Part shown: in pieces, positions 19,440 through 26,108 of the stretch
Layout of the letters: each line of letters starts with the position of its first letter
Position numbering within the stretch: position 1 is the first letter of the stretch
From: Haplomitrium mnioides
Lineage: Eukaryota > Marchantiophyta > Haplomitriopsida > Calobryales
Direction of reading: 5' to 3'
Length of the DNA stretch: 26,108 nt
NCBI GenBank assembly: GCA_049999725.1
Contig: JBNGIS010011054.1
Location: 1-26,108, forward strand
Notes under the pieces: model-generated
Databases searched by the model: none
What the model was told of the DNA's origin: nothing
Seen by the model: the letters and a program-made list of their open reading frames with translations, nothing else
Translations under genes and position numbers: made by a program

Positions 19440-19860
19440 GCACCTTGTTTCATCTAGATAGTATGGTTGATGAGGATTCTTGTAGAATATTGGTAGATTG
19501 TGGAAGTTCTAAAAATTTCATGTCATTACGTTTTGCAAAGAAAATCAAAGCTAAGACTTTGCCTATCAAGGGAAGTTTTGTGACTATGGTTAACGACAAA
19601 AAAGATGAGGTATTCTACTGACACAAGCTATTTCTTCTAAATATTGGCAAAGAGTATAAGGAATCTATGGATTTTGTTATTGCACCCATACAGTATGACA
19701 TTATTTTATGCTTGCTTTGGCTTGAAAATTGATCCGCTCAAGTTAATTGAGCAAAACGACAATTCAAGTTACTTTACAAGGAAAGAAATTTCTTTTAATG
19801 CGTTCGGCACCATTGTTGAAGAGGCACAAATCAGTTCATCATAATGTTTTGATGGAGAAA
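19440..19860 (+). pseudogene. Element D aspartic protease region
   Basis: Continuous for about 60 codons: HLDSMVDEDSCRILVDCGSSKNFMSL at about 19448-19530, with the D-C-G catalytic motif, then IKGSFVTMV and a stop at 19619. The following text (ESMDFVIAPIQYDIIL at about 19660) corresponds to the second half of a retropepsin-type fold. No functional frame spans both halves. Confidence 0.65.
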
Positions 19861-19899
19861 GAGTTGCCTATTTTTGTTGTATGGATCAAGCTTATCGTG

Positions 19900-20160
19900 G
19901 ACTTGAATAAAGAGGGAGGGAAATCTGTACCGACCTCAATGATTAATGATATTTTAAAGGATTTTTCAGATGTGTTTCCAAATGATTTGCAAAAAAGGTT
20001 GTCAGACGATCGTAGAATGCCCTTTCCGATTGAGTTGATATTAGGAAGTACTCTCCATAATCGGCTTATATACCAGTTATCGCTACAAGAGTTACAAGAG
20101 TTTTGCAAGACCTTCACAGATCTTCTTGAGAAGGATTTCATTCAACATAGTACTTTGCTT
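19900..20160 (+). pseudogene. Element D pre-RT segment
   Basis: An open frame (part of 19747-20163) gives VPTSMINDILKDFSDVFPNDLQ, followed by PFPIELILGST and LLEKDFIQHSTLL. This is the usual lead-in of Ty3/gypsy RT (F.DVFP..LP...). It ends with TAG at 20161-20163, a stop shared with element B at the equivalent codon. Confidence 0.75.
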
Positions 20161-20204
20161 TAGAGAGCACCGGTATTTTCTGTGCCAAATAAAGATGGTG
20201 GATT

Positions 20205-20732
20205 TTGTCTTGTATTGATTATCAAGGTTTGAACAATCAAACAGTAAAAAATGCTTATCTTTTACCACGTATTGATGATTTGTTGGATCAATTGAGTGGT
20301 GTGCGACTCTTTTCTAAGTTGGATCTTCAAAGTGGCTATTGGCAAACTCCTATCAAGCCAAGTGATGTGCCAAAGACAACTTTTCACATGAGGTATGGGC
20401 ATTTTGAGTGGAAGGTCTTTATATTTGGTCTTACTAATGCTTCAGCCATATTCATGGATCAAATGCATCCAATTTTTGATGGGCTATTGGATAAGTCAAT
20501 TTTGGTATTCTTGGATGATATTCATTATTTTAGCAAAACTGAAGTTGAGCATCGCAATCATCTGAAAGAAGTATTGCAAATGTTGCGCAATTGGAAGTTT
20601 TACTGCAAGAGATCCAAGTGTGAATTTTGGAAGCAAGAAGTTACTTACCTAAGGCACAAGGTGTTTGCGGATGGTATCAAGATAGAAGAAGAAAAAATTA
20701 AAGCTATCATAGAGTGGCCAACACCAACATAA
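20205..20732 (+). pseudogene. Element D reverse transcriptase catalytic domain
   Basis: This is the longest intact retroelement frame here, 175 codons. Visible RT blocks: IDYQGLNNQTVK, FSKLDLQSGYWQ (first catalytic Asp), KTTFHMRYGHFEW, FGLTNASAIFMD, and VFLDDI at about 20508-20523, the catalytic pair of Asp in F-L-D-D form. It is preceded by a one-base loss near 20205-20215 and ended by TAA at 20730-20732 just after EWPTPT. It could not act as part of a full polyprotein without the missing frame links. Confidence 0.85.
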
Positions 20733-21340
20733 GCAAAGGGTGTTAAAGCCTTCAATGGATTGGCAAGCTTCTATCAACGATTCATCCATTATTATGTGCA
20801 TATTACTGCACCACTTACAGATCTGTTAGGCAAAGAGGTCAAGTTTCAATAGATTGCCAAAGAGCAAGCGACATTTCAACAACTCAAGAATGCAGTCTCT
20901 TCTTGTCTTATTCTACATCTATATGATCCAAATACACATTGTATAGTTGATTTTGATGCTTTTAGTTTTGCTATTGGAGTAGTTTTGCAGCAAGAGTTTG
21001 AAGATGGACTTCATCTAATTGCCTTCATGTCACGCTGATTAAATGTCGAGGAGAGAAATTATTCTCCAAGAGATCGAAAGCAATTGGCAATGGTTTATGC
21101 TACCAAATTGTGGAGGCACTATCGTTTGGAAAGACCTATGCTTATGCGCACATATCACAAACCATTGTTACAAGCAATTCATTTGGAAAATATGACAAGT
21201 CGCCATCACTGATGGGAGGATCAATTCCAACTCTTTGATATTAAGCTAGAGTACAAGCTTAAAAGGTTTTCCACCATTCTTAATGAGCTGTTAGGAAGAT
21301 TGGATCATCAAGTAAATACAATGGAGGTGAGCAACATTAG
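20733..21340 (+). pseudogene. Element D RT connection and RNase H
   Basis: In the same frame as the RT, broken by only a few stops: FNGLASFYQRFIHYY, a TAG at about 20851, VDFDAFSFAIGV at about 20948, MSR then TGA (CGA in the parent), ERNYSPRDRKQLAMVYATK, HKPLLQAIH and LFDIKLEY. Each stop differs from the element B reading by a single transition. This is a late-decaying RNase H. Confidence 0.75.
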
Positions 21341-21479
21341 CATCTTACATTTGGATGAGGCAACTAGTAGGAGTTATCCTAAAAACTACAAGAAGATGTT
21401 TTTTTAGTCTTATTCGAGTACGATTGGCCATCCAAGATAGTGAGCATCATTTTTTTCTATTCAAGATAGTATTCTCTAT

Positions 21480-21823
21480 TGAGGTCATTAAATGTGTGCT
21501 CCACAAGATGATACGCTTCGAATGGCTCGTTTACAAGAAGTGCGTGACATTCTCATCTCTAGTCATCTTGGAGTGGATAAAACTATAGAGTTTCTTCAAC
21601 GATCTTGGTGGTGGCCTAACTTGGCTTGAGATGTTCGTGGTTTTTTTCATTTGTGTGAAAGTCGTCAACCAAACAAAGCTTCAAATCAAAAACCAGCGGG
21701 GCTTCTTCAACTATTACCAATTCCTATTGCTCGTTGGGAATATGTAAGTTTGGATCTTGTCATTTCACTTCCAACTACATCTCATGGGTTTACTGTCATT
21801 GTAATGTTTGTGGACAAGCTTAG
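21480..21823 (+). pseudogene. Element D integrase, N-terminal part, cut by element E
   Basis: It contains the zinc-finger region with two ligands lost (first His replaced by Arg at about 21543; second Cys of the C-x2-C pair replaced by Arg, CESRQ). Then come ASNQKPAGLLQLLPIPIARWEYVSLDLV, including the first catalytic Asp at about 21757, and VMFVDKLS up to 21823. Element E begins immediately after. Integrase resumes at 25988 with QIHLAPT-like sequence. Confidence 0.8.
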
Positions 21824-21850
21824 TGTTAGGTCATGAGATAGGCAATTGAG

Positions 21851-21863
21851 GAAGCTTCTGGAA
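21851..21863 (+). promoter_or_regulatory. Perfect heat-shock element at left end of element E
   Basis: GAAGCTTCTGGAA (GAAnnTTCnnGAA) lies 28 bases inside the left tip of element E. It has the same GAAGCTTCT core as the array at 2169-2298. A single site may be chance. Confidence 0.4.
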
Positions 21864-22246
21864 GAGCTTTGTTGGAGCGCAATGAGAAGCACAATTGTAG
21901 GTGAACAACAAAGTGGCATCTTCTGGCTATAGGAAAGTGTTATCTTGCCATGTGTCAGAGTAGAACATAGAAGGTCGAAGTAATTGAGGACAATGAAAAT
22001 TGGCAAAATTGTGCTATAATTCTGAGAAGTATGCAACATCAAGGATATGAGAGCTTATCGTTCATTGCTTGTAAGCGCTTTTGGTCTAGGCAATTACATC
22101 CATGGTGTAATCTTGTTTGAAGAGACACTCTATGAGTCAACAATAAAGGCAAGAAGATGTAGATGTTTTTGTGGGTTAGAAAATTATTCTTGGGATCAAG
22201 GTTGACAAGGGTTTAGTCCCTTTGGCTGGGTCGAACAACGAGTTCT

Positions 22247-22350
22247 GGTGCAAAGAGGGAAAATAGTTTTCTGCTCCCCCTTCTTTATCTTTAAAGTTGG
22301 CGCAAAGAGGGGGGAAATAGTTTTCCCCTTCCCCTTCTTGATTTTTGAAA
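22247..22350. repeat. 52-bp tandem duplication in element E
   Basis: Two diverged units begin GGTGCAAAGAGGG (22247) and GGCGCAAAGAGGG (22299). Both continue with AATAGTTTTC and a C-rich CCCTTCTT block. No function is evident. Confidence 0.7.
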
Positions 22351-22377
22351 AGTCTCTTACAAGAAAAGGTTACTTAC

Positions 22378-22677
22378 CATTTTGAGGCCATGATCGTCTT
22401 CTGGTGTGATGGTAGTAATAGGAAGTGGAGAAGGATGAGCTTGAGAAGGAGAGGATGAATTAGATCTCAAAAGCAGTCCAGTTGGAGGTGCCAATGGCGG
22501 CAATGGTGGTGGAGAATTCCATCGCATCAATGTTGGTGTTAAGGCATGAGAAATGTGTGGTCGAGGACGAGGGTAGTAGCCAAAAAATGCGTTGTTCCTC
22601 AAGTGAATTTCCACACAAAGATCTGGATCTACCCTTCTATTATCAATGCAACCACTTTCCGGCCTACTACACCTCAA
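22378..22677 (-). pseudogene. Exon-like segment with splice donor (captured gene fragment?)
   Basis: On the minus strand an open frame of about 100 codons runs up to ATG/GTAAGTAA (donor at 22378/22377), a perfect plant 5' splice site. It is rich in Pro and Ser (SPPPLPPLAPPTGLLLR, then SSSPSQAHPSPLPITTITPE) and less AT-rich than its surroundings. Such sequence is common in N-terminal or linker parts of plant proteins. I do not recognise the protein. It may be a fragment of another captured gene, or chance. Confidence 0.35.
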
Positions 22678-22849
22678 TTTCAGAGAGAAATTGTCAGTTG
22701 AGTTATTTCAATAGTATACCACAATTGAGTACGCATTGCTGGGCAAAATCTCATTGCCACCAATTTTTTTGTTTCTTCTCGATGCTTGTCTGATAAAGGA
22801 AGAGCTTGGGTATGTGAAAATAGTTCTAATGTAAGAAATATGAGGAGCT

Positions 22850-23425
22850 TTGCCCAAAATCTATGGGCATAATTGCAGGGGTCCTATTGGTATGAAAACT
22901 CATTTCAGTTCTGAAGTTAGAGTTGTAGCTGTTGAAAATGAAGGTGTGACGATGACCACCTTATATTTACAAATTGTGAAAACTTGTGAGCCTAGTTCTA
23001 GAGTGAGGTTAGATATCATAGTGCCACCAAATGTCTGCAAAGATTTGTATGACCGAGTGATCGGAGAATTGTCAAAGAAAACACATGTTTGGGATTTAGA
23101 TAAGGAAAACCTGTAGCAGAGGGTATCTTGGTTATTTTTGTGGGTCGACAAAAAGTTAAAGCTTCTGTAGTTGAGTCAATTTTGAAGACAACCCTTCCAA
23201 AAGAAATGTCATCGATTGCTAGAAAAGGAGCAAAGAGTCAGGGCGTATAATATTCTATTCAAGTACATGGAGGATGTCTTTTCACCTGAATTTTTTTTAG
23301 TTATGTTGTCATGGTCAATGTGGTACCAGAAGTGAAATGGATCTCAGAAATAATATATGCCAATTTAAAAGTGAATGTTGCAATTGATCTAGACTCTGCT
23401 TATAAAGAGGCTAAGGCTGAGTTTT
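22850..23425 (+). pseudogene. Plastid trigger factor (TIG-type chaperone) fragment, decayed
   Basis: In pieces across frames the translation follows plant chloroplast trigger factor: EPSSRVRLDIIVPP, then CKDLYDRVIGEL (about 22992-23075), a one-base shift near 23100, GKPVAEGILVIFVGRQKV (23103-23156), ASVVESILKTTLPKEMSS, a stop near 23250, MEDVFSP (about 23268), a further shift, VVMVNVVPEVKW and YANLKVNVAIDLD (about 23303-23393). This covers the ribosome-binding domain and the start of the next domain. The intact protein assists folding of new chains at plastid ribosomes. No introns interrupt it, so a cDNA origin is possible. Identification rests on my memory of the family. Confidence 0.78.
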
Positions 23426-24060
23426 AGTCGAAATGAAAGTGAAATCTGCGAGGGATGAAGAAAGATGGGAAAGGGAAGAGGAGATGCAGCAGTTGGAAGG
23501 TACTCTATCAAATCATGATATGAGCTTCACACAAGCAACAAATTTTCTGTTTTACTTGCACAACAATTTGCAGCAAGCAAAGGCTCCAATTTATGACATA
23601 AAGTGTAGCAAAAGTTTTGCTCACAGGCAGATACCGTAAGCTACCAAAATGCATCAAGGATTTGGGAATGCAGGCTATGCTTACTGGAGAGGAGAGAGAG
23701 GATACTCTACAAAAGTTGGACACCATGCTGAGATCATGGTTGCTTGACATCACTCTGCCAAAAGAGTTGTCTATTATAACCATTCAAGATGGATTGTTTG
23801 AGTAAGAAAGAAAGTTGGAGGAATACGAGAAATCATTCTACTACAGTGAAGGGTTTTTCTTGTCGGCCTAAACACTGTAGTCGAACAAAAGAAACGCCTT
23901 TTCAATGGGAGGAAGAAAGGATGGAGGGACAGATTTGTCATTTTGTAGAGCAAGGCATCAATCAAGGCCTTTGTTTGTACAAAAAAAATTGTTCAACCAT
24001 GTTTTGCAATCAACCTAGCAACACACTATGGATGGGCTAGAGGAATGATCACATGGAGAC
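23426..24060 (+). other. Possible continuation of captured coding sequence, unassigned
   Basis: Short frames here look protein-like: ARDEERWEREEEMQQLEG, then LPKCIKDLGMQAMLTGEE, REDTLQKLDTMLRSWLLD, and LSIITIQDGLFE followed by ERKLEEYEKS across a stop. They are charged and helical and change frame the way the trigger factor part does. I cannot match them to the trigger factor C-terminus, so they may come from a second captured gene or from a diverged part of the same one. Confidence 0.35.
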
Positions 24061-25824
24061 GACTCCTTAGGATAGCGCTGCAGATAAAAACTGATGGTGT
24101 GAAGATGCTGATCTGTTTGTGATTTTATGAATATTGCTAAAAATTTCTATCATGTAGTAAACTCTATTGTATTTAGTGATCTAAATACTGAATAATGTTG
24201 ACAATTCCTACGTTGCATTGAACTTTGCTGTCTTTAGTGATGGTTCATTCTACTACATTCTTAAAGACATAAATACATGTTAGCCAATGTAGATATCTAC
24301 GTATTTCATGTGTTGTATTTAGTGATGGTACGCTGGTGGTTATGTATGCCAATTGAGGGAGCTGAACAAAGCAACAAACATGTATTCTTGTTGGAGCAGA
24401 AGGCAGGGTTCGATACGGCGTAGCAAAGTATGAGGTTTTTTATAAGAGCAAGTGTTTCAGAAGAGTAAAGCTGTAGGTGTCTTGTTTGAAGCAGGGTTGC
24501 ATGTTTTTGTAAGGGCAGGTATTCTATGAGCAGAGGATTTGTTTGAGTAGGAGGCACAGTTCAATCATTTGGTGTTATAGAGTAGTGCAACCTACAAATT
24601 TGGAGACTAAAGGATGCAAAACGATCAGAATGGACTTATCAAGATGGAAGATTGAAGAAGGTCAAGGCACTAGGCTATGTTCTGAAAGGAATGGTTGCAG
24701 AACTTGATATGACATGAGTGGCAGAACACTCAGCTCGGAGATGAGTCAACTGTCCCTATTGATCTGAAGTGACAATATGTTCTATTCTGAGAAAGGGAAA
24801 TACCTCTTATCCTAATAGGAGGTAGCAGCAGATTCTATTTTGTATGAGAGGCACCATGTTTTGTTTTGTTCCTATTCTATTCTATTCTATTCTATTCTGT
24901 TTTGAAGGAAAGCAGGTGGAGAAATTAGTTTGGAAGTAGGAGAAAGAACATTTGTTATCCGAGTTGCAAGAATCAAAGCTGAACACCAGTGAAAATTGTA
25001 CCAATGCAGCTTCATTGGAGGGAATTGGAACTGGCTCCAGTAAAACTACTAAAGAAAAAAAGCAGCATCTAAGGAAAATGCCTCATTATCAACTAGTGCA
25101 CACGAGTTTCATATTACTTTGGACACCATCTAGAGTGTTGGAGAGGCTTGACAGAGTGTCAAAGCTGTAGAGATGAAGAACTTTCAAGAGGACAGAATCT
25201 CATGCATGAAGAATTGGGATTGATGGTAAGGGATATTGTGGGTTGTACGTATTCTATTAGAAGTACATGTGTGGTTGTTTGCAGGTTTGGCCCAAAATTT
25301 GAGACTTGAGAAAACTAGAAAAAAGGCAGCAGTCAGGCCAGAACTGCCTTTTGGGTGATAGTTGTTTGTAGGATGCAGGGAGATTAGGGTGACCAGCCCA
25401 AGTAAAGGTGTCTGACCATTCTGTGTGGCTAGTGGCAGAGTATTTGTGCAGTTTTTGTTAGTTGTTAAGTTGGAGTTGGAAAGGAAGGTGGGTGAAGTGC
25501 AAGGCATCATCATGGTTGAGTTTTCTCGTTACTTTTGGAGAGTGGCAGAAACTCAGCATGAAGATCAATGATTAGAACTTGTTGTCGAGAACTGATGACA
25601 CTAGCATGGAGTTATGGCAGCTTGTCATTGTCATACATGATGAGGCTGGAGGGTCCAAAGCTTTGTGTTGACTCCAAAAGGTGAAGACCACACGAAGAAC
25701 GCCAATGGATGTAGGTAGGGACGTATGGAGATATGATTTCAAAGTATAGAGGTTAGATAGTTTGGTGTCGTTGGAAGACCTCACTGTATTGTCATAGATA
25801 CTTTTAATGGACAATGGCACAAAG
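24061..25824. other. Right part of element E, no gene recognised
   Basis: No supported frame. It contains the phrase GTATTTAGTGAT/TTTAGTGATGGT three times (about 24168-24330) and the phrase GTTATGTATGCCAA at 24338, which recurs at 25920. The second phrase could hint at internal duplication or a terminal structure. The remainder is unremarkable. Confidence 0.4.
24872..24898. repeat. (CTATT)n microsatellite
   Basis: Five tandem CTATT units, followed by a partial one. Simple repeat of 27 bases inside element E. Confidence 0.9.
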
Positions 25825-25832
25825 TATATAAA
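25825..25832 (+). promoter_or_regulatory. TATA box near right end of element E
   Basis: TATATAAA stands about 155 bases from the right tip, followed by a pyrimidine-rich CTTTGTCTTTCATCCCTCC stretch, as in the R/U5 part of an LTR or a plant 5' UTR. It would fire rightward into element D integrase. No experimental sign of activity is visible. Confidence 0.45.
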
Positions 25833-25987
25833 GATAAACATATTACCTTTCAGATCTTTGTCATGTACTTTGTCTTTCATCCCTCCTCTCCCTCATAAGT
25901 CATGTTTGTCACATGTATTGTTATGTATGCCAAGTGAAGACAACAACATGGCTCCACTCTATGCCCTGCGCTAGTCGTAATACTTAG

Positions 25988-26108
25988 CAAGTAGATTCAT
26001 TTAGCACCAACGGTAGTACAGTAGATGCTCCACAATTGGCAAAAATTTACTTTGATACTGTCTTCCATCATTATGGAATGCCCAAGGTGTTAATACTTAA
26101 TAGGGATC
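25988..26108 (+). pseudogene. Element D integrase, continuation after element E
   Basis: The sequence from CAAGTAGATTCATTTAGCAC to the end of the window matches element B from 6810 to 6930 (QIHLA..., LAKIYFD, HHGMPKVLTSDRD equivalents), with several stops. Together with the left part it proves that D was one element before E inserted. Confidence 0.85.

Larger units (their letters stand above)
21824..25982 (+). mobile_element. Element E: 4159-bp insertion carrying captured gene sequence
   Basis: It is bounded by the direct repeat CTTAG (21819-21823 and 25983-25987), and the filled integrase frame of D shows the borders. Left tip TGTTAGGTC; right tip GACTAGCGC-like on the opposite strand, ending GTAATA (TG...TA, perhaps a decayed TG...CA). 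A 5-base duplication and TG tip suit integration by a retroviral-type integrase. Yet I see no gag or pol and no pair of long terminal repeats between the first and last 500 bases. Inside are a plastid trigger factor fragment and an exon-like segment on the other strand. A TATA box 155 bases from the right end gives that end an LTR-like look. Class remains open. Confidence 0.75.
18093..26108 (+). mobile_element. Element D: Ty3/gypsy chromovirus, interrupted, runs off window
   Basis: Younger sister of B and C, inserted into C. LTR, primer site, gag, zinc knuckle, protease, RT, RNase H and the integrase start are in order up to 21823. A 4159-bp insertion (element E) follows, then integrase continues from 25988 to the window end. 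It is the best preserved of the family, with one RT frame of 175 codons. The chromodomain and 3' LTR lie beyond the window. Confidence 0.85.

Noticed and set aside
22482-22793. Plus-strand frame of 103 codons in element E
   Set aside because: It overlaps the minus-strand exon-like segment, has no ATG context or homology, and becomes low quality after the first 60 codons.
21824-25982. Element E as a classical LTR retrotransposon with two long LTRs
   Set aside because: By eye, the first and last 500 bases do not align. Only a short phrase (GTTATGTATGCCAA at 24338 and 25920) repeats, which is not enough to define LTRs.
1-26108. CRISPR arrays, bacterial operons, tRNA or rRNA genes
   Set aside because: No regularly spaced repeats of the CRISPR kind, no cloverleaf-like sequence and no rRNA stretch was seen; the content is plant nuclear.

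Overview
The window comes from a nuclear genome of a land plant, in draft assembly (one run of 100 N). The evidence is a spliced gene for the RNA polymerase I factor TAF1B/Rrn7 in its plant-like form, a decayed copy of the plastid trigger factor gene (TIG), and chromodomain-bearing Ty3/gypsy retrotransposons primed by initiator-Met tRNA. The sequence does not identify the species. AT-rich composition and heavily decayed, nested retroelements would fit a large, repeat-rich genome.

Layout. Bases 1-700 are AT-rich with no recognisable gene. Bases about 700-2440 hold the 3' half of a decayed chromovirus (element A: RNase H, integrase, chromodomain, polypurine tract, then LTR sequence). Its LTR part carries a cluster of heat-shock-element motifs. 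Element B (about 2445-8184) follows directly: LTR, PBS, gag with zinc knuckle, protease, RT, RNase H, integrase, chromodomain, LTR. It belongs to another family and is full of stops and frameshifts. Its integrase zinc finger is split by a 658-bp solo-LTR-like insertion (5937-6594), which contains the N gap. Bases 8185-11636 are non-coding, with a 122-bp-period tandem repeat at 9719-10046.

The one gene that looks functional is TAF1B on the minus strand (15159 down to 11637). I model five exons whose splice phases all agree, giving 751 residues. It sits in an island of about 7 kb between retroelement blocks.

From about 15475 to the right edge there is a nest. Element C (same family as B) starts at about 15475 and holds a second solo-LTR copy (16181-16722, in gag). 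In its RT region it is interrupted by element D (LTR at 18093-18478). D is in turn interrupted in its integrase by a 4159-bp insertion, element E (21824-25982), flanked by the direct repeat CTTAG. D integrase resumes at 25988 and runs off the window. Element E carries the fragment of the plastid trigger factor gene and a minus-strand exon-like segment with a perfect splice donor. It shows no retroviral-type proteins and no clear long terminal repeats, so it looks like a non-autonomous element that captured gene sequence. It is the least ordinary object here.

How the parts relate: TAF1B would act in rDNA transcription. The retroelements are dead copies, and much of their damage looks like C-to-T/G-to-A change. 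The regulatory motifs left in their LTRs (heat-shock elements, G-boxes, TATA boxes) are the parts most likely to still influence nearby transcription.
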